Assembly: GCF_000209165.1 (NCBI RefSeq)
Contig: NC_009042.1
Location: 124,001-188,000, forward strand
Length of the DNA: 64,000 nt
Origin: Scheffersomyces stipitis CBS 6054
Lineage: Eukaryota; Ascomycota; Pichiomycetes; Serinales; Debaryomycetaceae
Direction of reading: 5' to 3'
Made by a program: the position numbers and the translations under genes. Of the stretch, positions 40,379 to 49,735 are shown in pieces; position 1 is the stretch's first letter; every line of letters starts with the position of its first letter. The notes beneath the pieces were generated by a model. That model saw only the letters and a list, made by a program, of their open reading frames with translations, did not search any database and had not been told where the DNA came from.

Positions 40379-41152
40379 ATGTCATTTCTCCAGCAACAAC
40401 TCCAGAGTTTCAGCTACAATGCTGCGATGGACTACTACAACGAATATGCTGAGGAACATTGGAACTCACTTGATCCGTACGAAGACAAAGAAGGAAATAG
40501 ACGTCGTTTGCCTAATGATATCAGTACCAAGGAGGAGCAGAAGATCTGGCGAAACATTCAGCGCAAAGCTTGGGTCCACGACAAGTGTTTTCTAGGATCT
40601 TGTGGAGTTGGCATGGATTGTGGCCTTGGGCTCGCTCCATTAGTGGTACTACTTTTTCCCGTACTAGGCCCACTAGTGATGTACGCAGTGCATCTGAACC
40701 TCATAGCGGAGGCAGAGAGAAAAGTGCATCTCCCCTCGAAGCTACAGGCCAAGTTGCACGGTAACATTGTATTGAGCTTGATCATAACTTTTCCACCAGT
40801 AATCGGCTCGTTCTTTGGTTGGCTTCATGGCTGTTCGACACGAAATGCCGGGCTTCTTTACCAGTACTTGGAGTTTTTGGCTCAAGAGAGGGCGCAGAAT
40901 AAGACGGCAACTTACGTCGGTGCGGCGCGCGATCTTCCGAACACACCGGAATTTGGCAGATCCGCCCCACCACGGGAAATGAGCTCTCAACAGCAAAGAG
41001 GCCCACCACCAAGCACTCATCCGCTGGAACAACGGTCGTATACACTGCCAGTGTATCAAACGCGAAAGGCCCCTACTTTCAGCAGACAGCCCAAATCCAG
41101 AACGACTAATACCATAGTGGTGGGTGACCAACAGCTGTCTGGGTTTGTGTGA
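40379..41152 (+). CDS. DUF4112-like membrane protein
   Basis: 257 residues from the ATG at 40379. A basic helix (QKIWRNIQRKAWVHDKCF) is followed by a Gly-rich hydrophobic hairpin (GVGMDCGLGLAPLVVLLFPVLGPLVMY). A second membrane segment (IVLSLIITFPPVIGSFFGWL) follows, then a disordered Pro/Gln/Arg-rich tail. The pattern of a charged helix, a Gly/Pro hydrophobic segment and a second segment resembles the DUF4112 family, whose function is not known. An in-frame ATG at 40229 would add 50 residues including another hydrophobic segment (LFLIHFFILSLLVFNCISHL). I prefer the shorter start because the family match begins there, but the longer form cannot be excluded. Confidence 0.7.
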   Translation: MSFLQQQLQSFSYNAAMDYYNEYAEEHWNSLDPYEDKEGNRRRLPNDISTKEEQKIWRNIQRKAWVHDKCFLGSCGVGMDCGLGLAPLVVLLFPVLGPLVMYAVHLNLIAEAERKVHLPSKLQAKLHGNIVLSLIITFPPVIGSFFGWLHGCSTRNAGLLYQYLEFLAQERAQNKTATYVGAARDLPNTPEFGRSAPPREMSSQQQRGPPPSTHPLEQRSYTLPVYQTRKAPTFSRQPKSRTTNTIVVGDQQLSGFV

Positions 41153-41555
41153 AACCGCGAACGCGAAATAACGAGAATTGGCGACAAAATAGCGAGAAAT
41201 GGTGATTGGTATGCGGGAATTATCGGGACTAATTAGTGAGAACGGCTGAATGTACCGACGTGTAGCGAGGCTGCGAAAGATTGTTAGAAAACGTAACTTG
41301 ATATTCGTATGGAATTACTTGGGCAAACACGTTATAAGTTTGCTATCCATTCTTGCCAGTCTTACTATTCTTTTGATCGGGATCAGACTGTTCACCCCTC
41401 TGCTTTGAAGTTCACCTATCTAAACGTTCTCCTATCTCACTCATTTTTCTTATGCTTCACGTTCTTTTTTCTTTGCACCCAAATGCAGAATCAACAAATA
41501 ATTTATTATATTTAATAACACCACCTTTTCTAATCTATAGACTCTACAATACAAA
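41153..41555. other. Intergenic region, DUF4112-like gene / ECT1
   Basis: 403 nt, no gene. The first 60 nt repeat a gcga/acga word several times (gcgaacgcgaaataacgagaa), then T-rich sequence leads to the ECT1 ATG. Confidence 0.45.
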
Positions 41556-42811
41556 ATGTACGAAAGACCAGCTGGTATTGAAAACGAAAACATCTGGATA
41601 GACGGGTGTTTTGACTTTACCCATCATGGTATGTTCCACAAGAAAGCAATTGATCATCAATTGTTTTGCAAATTTCATAATTTTCACACTTCTGAAACGT
41701 TTCATTTTGAACTCAGTTACTAACAATTTCAGGACATGCCGGTGCCATGCTCCAAGCCAGGCAACTTGGAAAAGCACTTTATGTCGGGGTACATTCCGAT
41801 GAAGAGATTTTGCATAACAAGGGACCTGTTGTCATGAAGTTGGATGAGAGATTGACTGCTGTAGAGGCCTGCAAATGGTCTACTGAAGCTGTTGCCAATG
41901 CACCTTATGTCACTGAGCCCAAAGTAATGGACCAGTACAACTGCAAATACGTCGTTCATGGAGACGATATCACCACCGATGCTAACGGCGAAGATTGCTA
42001 TCAAGTAGTTAAGGACTTAGGACGCTTTGTTGTAGTCAAAAGAACTCCCAACATCTCCACCACAGACTTAGTAGGCAGAATGTTGCTTATGAACAAGAGT
42101 CACCACTACAAGAGCATCGTGGACAACGACCATGTGTTGTTAGAAAAGGAGAATATTGACAAATTCGCCAAATATGCCACTGACTCGACTGGCTTGAAAC
42201 AGGGTTCTGGTGTGTATGTCTACAAATCAGACAACACTGACTTGGTACAGTTGGTGGCTCCGTCTGAAATCATCGCCAAAAAATACTCCAAGATCTTCTA
42301 CGTAGATGGAGGCTTTGATTTGTTTCATCCGGGCCACATCGAAGTCTTGAAGTTAGTCAAGCAGAGTGCCGAAAAGGCAGGTGCCGCTGTAGTCTTAGGA
42401 ATCCACGACGATGCCACAATCAATAAGCACAAGGGGTTGAACTACCCCATCATGAATATATTGGAGCGTTCATTGTGCGTATTGCAATGCCGTTATGTAG
42501 AGGGGATTATTTTGGGTGCTCCCTTCAGCCCAACGACGCAATTCTTGTCCATCTTTCCCGGCAAAGTGGAGAAGGTCTTTCATGGTCCAACTCCAATTGC
42601 TGACATTGATCCATACGAGGACATTGAAAACACAGAAGATTTGTTTGTAGAAATTGGGCCCCACAAGTACGACGACATGAACACCGAGTTCATAGTCAAG
42701 AGAGTGTTGGATAACAAGCAGGCATACGAAGACAGACAGAGAAGAAAGGGCTGGAAGTCGGAAGTGGAGTTGAAGTTGCAGAAAGAAGAAAAGGAGAGAT
42801 CGCAGAAGTGA
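41556..42811 (+). CDS. ECT1: Ethanolamine-phosphate cytidylyltransferase (two exons)
   Basis: Makes CDP-ethanolamine from CTP and phosphoethanolamine in the Kennedy pathway. The open frame starting at 41747 lacks the first active-site motif. The spliced gene has it: exon 1 41556-41628, intron 41629-41732, exon 2 41733-42811, 383 residues. Exon 1 reads MYERPAGIENENIWIDGCFD and then FTHH; the junction codon G|GA gives the Gly of HHGH. Donor GTATGT, branch TACTAAC (41718-41724), acceptor CAG. Two cytidylyltransferase domains are present, as in other Ect1/Pcyt2 enzymes: HHGH near residue 24 and FHPGH in the second (near residue 215), with a degenerate RxSTTD-like segment (ISTTDLVGRML) in the first. 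S. cerevisiae Ect1 is 323 aa. Confidence 0.94.
41629..41732 (+). other. Intron of ECT1 (104 nt)
   Basis: GTATGT donor at 41629, TACTAAC at 41718-41724, CAG acceptor ending at 41732, 8 nt after the branch motif. It interrupts the codon for the Gly within the HxGH catalytic motif. Confidence 0.92.
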
Positions 42812-43132
42812 ATGGAATTAAGCCTTCAGAAGTTAATCGAAATTTCATTGAATGTGAACATTCAAAAAATACACCTCAGCAAAAAGCAATGAAACTTATA
42901 TTTTCGATGGAAAAGTGAAAAATCAAAGTATATCGAATTGTTCAGCTAGATCTCTCTCAAGATATTTCAGTTCTCCCGCATTTTAAATTCTACACATCTA
43001 CCTTTACCTGTGATATAATGATAATATATTTATTTAGATTTGATGAGATCGCAGCCATTCAATGGCACGAAACTATGACATAAACGTTAACGTAACTTCG
43101 TAATAATGTGAATAAGTAAATACAAGCATCTA
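42812..43132. other. Convergent intergenic region, ECT1 / TMA10-like gene
   Basis: 321 nt of A/T-rich 3' flanking sequence between convergent genes. No gene seen. Confidence 0.5.
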
Positions 43133-43399
43133 TCAGTCTTTAAGCAATTTGCTGTCGAGCATGTCGTCCAAGGCCTTCATCTTTTCCTCGTTTTCTGAGT
43201 GATTGGAGTTTCTTCTCTGCGACTTGTTGAAGAAATTGAAGTCTTCTTTTTGCAACTCATCGCCAGGCTGGCCCCAATTGTTTTTACCAGCGCCTTCCTT
43301 CTTTACCTTTGTGGGATCGGAGTCGACAGGGCCATGGTGGGTGAACCACTTTGGTTCTACTTTCTTTTCATGAACAGTCCATTTGTTGGTTCTTGTCAT
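43133..43399 (-). CDS. Small hydrophilic protein, TMA10/STF2 family
   Basis: 88 residues. The N-terminal half, MTRTNKWTVHEKK through KVKKEGAGKNNWGQPGDEL, matches the S. cerevisiae pair Stf2/Tma10 (about 85 aa). These proteins have been linked to F1F0-ATPase inhibitor stabilisation, ribosome association and desiccation tolerance. The C-terminal part is charged and probably disordered. The ATG at 43399 agrees with the conserved MTRT start. I cannot tell which paralogue it represents, and a single pre-duplication copy is likely here. Confidence 0.9.
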   Translation of the reverse strand: MTRTNKWTVHEKKVEPKWFTHHGPVDSDPTKVKKEGAGKNNWGQPGDELQKEDFNFFNKSQRRNSNHSENEEKMKALDDMLDSKLLKD

Positions 43400-44723
43400 A
43401 TTGGGTTGTGTGTTAACTAACTGTATTGAGAGTACTAATTGATAGTAGTAATTGTTATATTGTGAAATATGTGATGATGAAAAGAAACCAAAATGTCACA
43501 ATTCAGGGAGGATGTCTGTCCCGTTTTATACGGAGCCAAGTCCAGCGAGACATGAAATTTCCATTACCCCATAATCCAACAAATTAATGAATGATGGAGT
43601 CTTACGAGGCTGGGAGACCTGCGTACATGGCCCTGGTCAAAAAGAGTGACTTTCACTATAATGAACAAATACACTGTGCAGACTTGTGGGGAGATCGTGT
43701 GAGATGGAAGAACGTCGAACCTGGATGTGGTTCTGTTACTGCTGTAGTTACCGTGAGTGAATTTCAGTTAGGGGATGTGTGAATTAGCATGAGTCAATTG
43801 GCATGAGTCAATTGTAGTTCCCGTTGCGTTCAATCGCAGGCAAATGGCTGCAACTTCTTAAGAGCTTAAATTAGAGTGAGCATTATTCCCATTGAAGGGT
43901 GGATCTCTATTGTGTTATTCAGATCCTGTTGAACCCATTTTATCGACATATTCATATTCTTCTGACCTATTTGTATGATTCTATTCAACATTCTATTCGT
44001 AGCAGAATCTTCCAGAATTTACAATCGAAACATTAAGAAAAGCACTCACTTCAATCGCTCAGTCGCATCAATTGCAAATTCCCTCAATCTCCATTCTCAA
44101 TTACCATTCATTTCTAGGTCTACACCGCCACCTTTACTTACTTCTGCAATGAAAGTTCCACATGTAACTGCAGCGATTATTCCCATACTTGTCTCTCCAG
44201 AAACAGATACAACTTCCATGACTAGCTCGCCTGACTCACTCGAATATTCCATAATTCTGCCGGCGAAAGCAAGATGACCGCAACCTGCCTATTTGAGCCT
44301 TTGCATGCGACTCAGTCATACCACGCTAAAAAAATGATGCGCTTTCTCGTTCCAATAGGAGAAACTCACAATCGGCTATAGAGTTGCGCCAACGAATGTA
44401 TACGAGCTCCGTTGTCCCCTTATGATCTGCAGAACGATCCCCCTGAGCTCTTCAAGGTCAATATTCACGACGTAGCGAATTTCATGGTTTTATCCAGTTC
44501 TCTAATAATAGGAAAATTGTATCACGTGCACGATCACATGATTTTGCAACACTCATTTGGCTGCAACTGGCGGTTAGTCCTTTTGCATCTATTTGTGTTT
44601 ATATATTCTATTTCTATCCTTGATATTGTTTTCTCCTTCTTCAGCCAAGTTCTAAATTTTGATTCCCCATTTCCAGCTTTCTGAAAGAGAAATATTCATC
44701 TCAACTGCCTCCTGAAGCCAGCT
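43400..44723. other. Divergent intergenic region, TMA10-like gene / SOD
   Basis: 1.3 kb. Small open frames at 43591, 43975 and 44412 have no supported product. CACGTG at 44525 and a related cacatga at 44536 form an imperfect pair. The 100 nt before the SOD start are T-rich. Confidence 0.5.
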
Positions 44724-45641
44724 ATGAAGCTCAACATTCCTTTGATCATCTCCTGTGCAACTCTCTTACCCTTCTTGGTTGAAGGCGCCAAAAGTGGCAA
44801 AGCTCCCAAAGTCAAAAAGAATCCCAAAAACATTGTTGCAATTGCAGACTTCCCCTTCGGTTTTGATAAGGGCGTCAGAGGCAATGTTGTGTTCAGTTCC
44901 AAGGATGGAAAGGAAGTCAACGTTCATGTCGATATGACGGGATTACCAGAAAGTGGAGGACCGTTCTACTACCACATTCATGAAAAGTCAGTTCCTGGTG
45001 ACGGCAACTGTGACGCTGTTGGGCTTCATTTCAATCCTTATGGAGCTCCTCCTGATTGTGAGAACCAAAAGGATGATTCCTATTGTCAAGTGGGTGACTT
45101 GTCGGGAAAGCACGGATGGATTGACACCACTTGTTTTGAAACCAAGTACACAGACCCATTCCTCTCTTTAAATAAGAAGTCAAAGGCTTACATCGTTGGA
45201 AGGTCTCTTGTGTTCCATTTCGCAAATATGACAAAGTTTGCTTGTGCTGATATTGAGTTGGCCAGTAACTTGAGGTTGAACAGTTTGATCGAAGAATATA
45301 GCTTAGATGAAGATCTCGATTTTCAACTGGAAGTTGCAGAAGGATACCTGTTTGACGAAGAAGATGCCCTTAGTGCTGAAATCTTTGAAGCCGAAGCAGA
45401 GCAGCAAGATACTGAGGATTTATTTCCAAGAAAAGAACTTATCGCCTCCACAAACCATACTTCATTCAACTCATCATGGCCACACAACTTTTCCAATGGA
45501 ACGGAAGTCCCAGTCAACCACACGAACCATACGAACTCTTCCAACGTGTCGTCAAACCAATATGATTATGAAAACGGAACTAGTTTTCTCACAATTGGCA
45601 TTTCAGTTCTCTCTGCTGCTATTGCTAGTTTTCTTATTTAA
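44724..45641 (+). CDS. GPI-type extracellular copper-only superoxide dismutase
   Basis: 305 residues. Signal peptide (MKLNIPLIISCATLLPFLVEG), Cu/Zn-SOD beta-barrel (about residues 35-180), Ser/Asn-rich and acidic tail with many N-glycosylation sites, and a C-terminal hydrophobic GPI signal (LTIGISVLSAAIASFLI). Copper ligands are all visible: His84, His86, His102 and His165. The zinc site is lost: the His of the NPxxTHGAP region is absent (NPYGAP) and the next zinc His is Gln122, although Asp125 remains. The electrostatic loop is also short. This is the pattern of Candida albicans Sod4/Sod5/Sod6 copper-only enzymes, which remove superoxide at the cell surface. Which paralogue it matches best is not determined. 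Confidence 0.92.
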   Translation: MKLNIPLIISCATLLPFLVEGAKSGKAPKVKKNPKNIVAIADFPFGFDKGVRGNVVFSSKDGKEVNVHVDMTGLPESGGPFYYHIHEKSVPGDGNCDAVGLHFNPYGAPPDCENQKDDSYCQVGDLSGKHGWIDTTCFETKYTDPFLSLNKKSKAYIVGRSLVFHFANMTKFACADIELASNLRLNSLIEEYSLDEDLDFQLEVAEGYLFDEEDALSAEIFEAEAEQQDTEDLFPRKELIASTNHTSFNSSWPHNFSNGTEVPVNHTNHTNSSNVSSNQYDYENGTSFLTIGISVLSAAIASFLI

Positions 45642-45766
45642 CCACTTCTCTCATCTTTGAACTTCTTCTTTAATATGATTATTATATTTGTCTTCTCTCA
45701 CCATTGGACACTTCTTCCAATGCGAATATAACTTTCTTAATATATAACTATTTTCTCTAATGATTA

Positions 45767-47416
45767 CTAAGTGACTAGTTCCTCTTCTTTTCTCAACCCA
45801 TACTTAACAAGTGATTTCACTCTCATGGCCTCTCCCCAGTAAATCAAAACCAAAGCACATCCGAATCCAATCCACAACACAAAGGCGCTTATAGTAGAGG
45901 TCCAGCCAACACCTATCAGATCAACACTTCTCAAACATGTAGCTGATGCAACAGCAGCAGCCAAGTATCTTGAGAAATAACTACTTCCAATAGCATCGCC
46001 TCCTAATTCTGGCAAACAGTCAACACAATAAGCATTGGATGCTGGGAATATACAAGTTTGGGCAATTCCTGAAATGAACATAAATATGATGGGCACGGGC
46101 ATTCCTCCCTTCTCTTTTTCAATAGACCATCCATAGATAAGCATACATGAAGGATATACTATCCCAAGGGGAATCAAAACTGTTCGTAATCTATCCTCGG
46201 GTACTCTTCTTCCTCTGATTCTTATGTATTTTTTGACGACATGGTCTGCCCATTTTCCACCAAAGAAACTTCCTACCAAGTATCCCATACCTGGTGCCAA
46301 ATAAAAAAGTCCACTGTAGATTGGAGTAGTAAGATTGAAACGTGGATCGACAACGTATCTAATTGGAGTTAGAAGAGCATACATGGCGTAAACAACAGCG
46401 ATAGTGATGAAACCATCTATAGATAGATTAGGGTACTTCAATGCAACTATGATTCGAAGAGGATTGAATGGAATGAAAACAAACTTTTTATCCGGCCTAT
46501 CTTTTCTGATTTCAGCAAGTAAAATTGAGTGCTTTGTTTGTCTGCTGGTTTCTGGGAGAAACACAAATGCTGTCACAGTCATTACTAATCCTAGACCTGC
46601 CATTACCCAGAATATAACCCTCCAACTTGTGTAATTGACAATGATACCGCCTAGCACGGAACCAAAGGCAGTTCCGATCTGGGCTCCCGAAATAACCCAA
46701 GACATATTCGTACCTCTTTCTTCGGGAATAAAGAGATCACCAATGATGTGGGCAGCTATACTAAAAAAGGAAGTACCAAATAGGGCAGTAAGCGCTCTGA
46801 AGATAAAGAATGTCGGAAGATCTGGAGATACTGCCACAAGCACGGTACATATGCTGAACAAGAGAGCACAAACTAAGAAAGTAATCCTTCTTCCATAAAT
46901 GTCTGAGCAAGGAGAGAAAATACACGGTGAAATGGACATGAAAATACAATACACTGCGCTGGAGATGTTGATGACTTCTCCAGTAGTGTTGAATCTGTCT
47001 GCAATTTCTGGGACAGCAGGCAAAAAAGCTAGTGACGACATAGGCGATAAGAAACCAGAAAGTGAAGCAATTACAACACAGATGTTTTTTGTTCTTTTGG
47101 AAAATGTGTTTCCTTCATCTTCTTTTGTTAGTTCACTATTGGCTTCAAGGTCTGGGTGCAAAATATTCGCAGCCGCGGGGCGCGATAAGCTTGAGCGCTG
47201 CGACTGGATCCTCGACAACAGACGGGAGACCGCGTCTTCATTGACTCCTGAAAGTTCTATGGGAACAGCTTCATTATAGTGGGCAAAGTTGGGCAAGTTC
47301 TCTAGATCATTGTCAGAGTCTAGCGACTCTGTTCTGGCTAGATTGTGGGTGTTATCTTCTGTCGATTGCAGCTTCATATTTTCTAGCTTCGCAGAATCTC
47401 GTTGATCTGACGTCAT
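45767..47416 (-). CDS. MFS drug/polyamine:H+ antiporter, DHA1 (QDR-like)
   Basis: 549 residues from the ATG at 47416; the extension upstream begins at TTG. A long cytosolic N-terminus (about 110 residues, Ser/Glu-rich) precedes 12 predicted membrane spans in two halves. DHA1 signatures include SDIYGRRITFL between helices 2 and 3 and GTAFGSVLGGIIVNYTSWR in helix 5 (motif C, gxxxGPxxGG-like). FVFLPETSRQTK follows helix 6. The N-terminal phrase AVPIELSG...RLLSRIQSQRSSLSRPAA and the overall length suggest the Qdr3/Dtr1/Tpo branch. I cannot choose a single orthologue. CGG-containing sites lie in the promoter. Confidence 0.88.
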   Translation of the reverse strand: MTSDQRDSAKLENMKLQSTEDNTHNLARTESLDSDNDLENLPNFAHYNEAVPIELSGVNEDAVSRLLSRIQSQRSSLSRPAAANILHPDLEANSELTKEDEGNTFSKRTKNICVVIASLSGFLSPMSSLAFLPAVPEIADRFNTTGEVINISSAVYCIFMSISPCIFSPCSDIYGRRITFLVCALLFSICTVLVAVSPDLPTFFIFRALTALFGTSFFSIAAHIIGDLFIPEERGTNMSWVISGAQIGTAFGSVLGGIIVNYTSWRVIFWVMAGLGLVMTVTAFVFLPETSRQTKHSILLAEIRKDRPDKKFVFIPFNPLRIIVALKYPNLSIDGFITIAVVYAMYALLTPIRYVVDPRFNLTTPIYSGLFYLAPGMGYLVGSFFGGKWADHVVKKYIRIRGRRVPEDRLRTVLIPLGIVYPSCMLIYGWSIEKEKGGMPVPIIFMFISGIAQTCIFPASNAYCVDCLPELGGDAIGSSYFSRYLAAAVASATCLRSVDLIGVGWTSTISAFVLWIGFGCALVLIYWGEAMRVKSLVKYGLRKEEELVT

Positions 47417-47505
47417 ATTTTTTAGTGGTGGCTCAAGTTCGTTATCTGAAGCCAGTTGAGCACATTTTGGACCAGATACGAGCAAGAAGGGCTTGGTCTA
47501 CTATG

Positions 47506-47527
47506 CGGAGAGTCCAGGGGATCTCCG
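47506..47527. promoter_or_regulatory. CGGAGA-N10-TCTCCG inverted repeat in transporter promoter
   Basis: A perfect 6-bp inverted repeat with a 10-nt spacer, 90 nt upstream of the transporter ATG. Three further CGG triplets occur at 47590, 47596 and 47601. Zn2Cys6 regulators that control drug transporters bind CGG half-sites. No specific factor can be named. Confidence 0.4.
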
Positions 47528-47709
47528 GATGTATTTATAGCGAACATCCAAAATGATCTGGTTATAAATTGCAAACAAGACGATTTTTTCGGACCCGGAA
47601 CGGAGTATTGTTTGGCGGGGAAAATGCATATATAGGGAAGGTGGTTGATAATTCGGTATTGGGCCCATGTAATTGGCTCTACATTCCTATTCCTATTCCA
47701 TTGTATACT

Positions 47710-49158
47710 CTATATATTTAGTATACCCTGTCTAATTTTACGGGGCCCAAAAAGCCGTGCACAGTCGATGACTAATTGTCTGCCCACATCATTGAGCTTT
47801 CCCAACAGCAATCTTTGCAAACGGCCACTCATTATTATGGACACAGGGAAGGTATCACTTAGAACTCCGGTTTCAAACATATCTACGATCTTCCACAACG
47901 GGATGAGTCCAGGCATGACTTCCGGAATTGTGTACGGACTATTTTTGTCCTGTGGGGCCATTTCGTGTTTGGTAATAAGTATATGCATGGCCGTTCGTGC
48001 TTTCTCGAAGATAGCATCTTCGCCGTAGACTTTTTCGGCTATATTCACAACTTCATCGGAAGCAAACCTGCTATTTTCTAGAGATAGAGGATGGCCGTCG
48101 TTGTCTAAGCCGTACTCTACTTGTTCGTTTTCAAGTTCTTCTTCTCTTCCCAATACAAAGAGTCTGTCGTTGGCAATCCAGGGCTTTGCAAGCAGAAGTG
48201 GGACATACACTTCGTTGACTAGATCAAGAAGCTCTCCGCCAAACTTCAGCTTGTAGTTCATCTTGGGGCAGTCGTCGATATAATAGCCTAGATAGTAATA
48301 GCCCAACAGCAACTCTCTACACATGAGAATTTCTCTCAAGCCGGATAGTGTGCCTAACGACAAATGAGCATAGTCGGGATCCCAGATGAAATATATAGAA
48401 GATACTCCCGTGGGTAAGAAGTCTAGAACTGAAATGGCTATAAGCTTATCGTCCAAATAGTAGCATTCATGGGTGGGGCCTATTCTACGTTTTCTACTGT
48501 GATCATACTGTACTTTCTGACTCGGTTTCCAGTTTTTGATCCACGAATCGAGAAAATCCCATTCTTCTGAAGAACCATCAATTTCTTCGTCTGGAAACGG
48601 AGTTTCACAGAGAAATCGGTCAAACGACGCTTCTGTGACTTCTTCCGGTTTATCATTGTGCACACTGATCTGGTACTTTTTGTAGAGAGCAAATTTCTCT
48701 GGTGTGAACTCAGACGTTTCGTATCGCGTATAGAAGCGTTTTGATTTCAGTTCAGCTTGTAGCAATCCAGTAAGGTCGTACTCTTTTTGGTTTTTGTGTT
48801 GTGGCTCTTCATTATTTTCACTTATAGCCTTTATGAAACGATTGACTACTTTTCTGTGCTGTTTGGTGAGCTTCAATTGGCTCATATCGGTACGAATCGT
48901 GTAGTATCTACAACAGGTACGCAACATGTCCGGCTTATACAAGAAGGTGCCCGACCTTCTGAATCCCTGATTGATGAGCTCGTCATAGTCTGAACACGAC
49001 ATTTCCGTGATGGAAGTTCCTATTATAATGGAATCGGGATCCGACAACTGTGCCTGCTTTTTCTGGCTCTCCAATGCATAATGGTCTGTCTTCTTGCCGT
49101 TACAATATCCACAATGTCGCTGGCTTATATAACGAGGAGGACTGAAGATGAAGGGCAT
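47710..49158 (-). CDS. ATE1: Arginyl-tRNA--protein transferase Ate1
   Basis: 482 residues (503 in S. cerevisiae). Transfers Arg from tRNA to N-terminal Asp/Glu in the Arg/N-degron pathway. The N-terminal ATE domain has the key cysteines Cys16 and Cys19 (HCGYC) and the pair in RTCCRYYTIR preceded by GFRRSGTFLYKPDM. The C-terminal GNAT-like domain carries HECYYLDDKLIAISVLDFLPTGVSSIYFIWDP and YYLGYYIDDCPKMNYK. Both halves are intact. The ATG at 49158 is the first in frame. Divergent from TFG2. Confidence 0.95.
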   Translation of the reverse strand: MPFIFSPPRYISQRHCGYCNGKKTDHYALESQKKQAQLSDPDSIIIGTSITEMSCSDYDELINQGFRRSGTFLYKPDMLRTCCRYYTIRTDMSQLKLTKQHRKVVNRFIKAISENNEEPQHKNQKEYDLTGLLQAELKSKRFYTRYETSEFTPEKFALYKKYQISVHNDKPEEVTEASFDRFLCETPFPDEEIDGSSEEWDFLDSWIKNWKPSQKVQYDHSRKRRIGPTHECYYLDDKLIAISVLDFLPTGVSSIYFIWDPDYAHLSLGTLSGLREILMCRELLLGYYYLGYYIDDCPKMNYKLKFGGELLDLVNEVYVPLLLAKPWIANDRLFVLGREEELENEQVEYGLDNDGHPLSLENSRFASDEVVNIAEKVYGEDAIFEKARTAMHILITKHEMAPQDKNSPYTIPEVMPGLIPLWKIVDMFETGVLSDTFPVSIIMSGRLQRLLLGKLNDVGRQLVIDCARLFGPRKIRQGILNI

Positions 49159-49735
49159 GGAAAATGAGATCTATATGATATTTATTCTATTTGACAACAA
49201 TCAATGCGATTGATATGGATTTATACAATTATATACTGTGGCCCGAATCAGAGGACACTTCGTGGTATGAGTGGGAAGAACAGTAGAATTGTAGATTCGT
49301 AAATTTATAGTACTGTACATACCTGAAAAGTTTCAACTGGAGTCAGAGCCAGTGAGATATTCGATAGACAAATATTCACATAAACTATTTCCAAATTGCT
49401 TATATTATCAGTTTGACATAACAGCAACACTCCAATTGAGACTATGTATAGACTTTTCACTCTATACACTAAGATAAGGTGTCTTTTTCCAGTATATCGT
49501 CGTATAAAATAGACTATAGACCTAACCAGCACAGCTGACCTTGATCACATGACATTATTCAGTATCACCATCAATTGAAATATCACTAATCTAGAATTTA
49601 CATATTTCTCTTTTAGCCTCTGTGGACCTCTATTTCTGAATCCTTCAGACTTGTAGTTCTCCAACGTTGGCCAATACTTCAGTAATAGACCAGCATACAC
49701 AGCTGCACGTGATTCCAGTAGACTTTAGTAAAAGA
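49159..49735. promoter_or_regulatory. Divergent promoter region, ATE1 / TFG2
   Basis: 577 nt. No gene; a minus-strand open frame at 49305-49532 is without recognisable features. An in-frame TTG extension of TFG2 was rejected in favour of the ATG. Confidence 0.5.

Noticed and set aside
43591..43782. Short plus-strand frame beginning MMESYEAGRPAYMA, which recalls the aminotransferase AGX1
   Set aside because: Only about 13 residues look similar, the frame is closed just upstream and the rest does not fit; probably chance.
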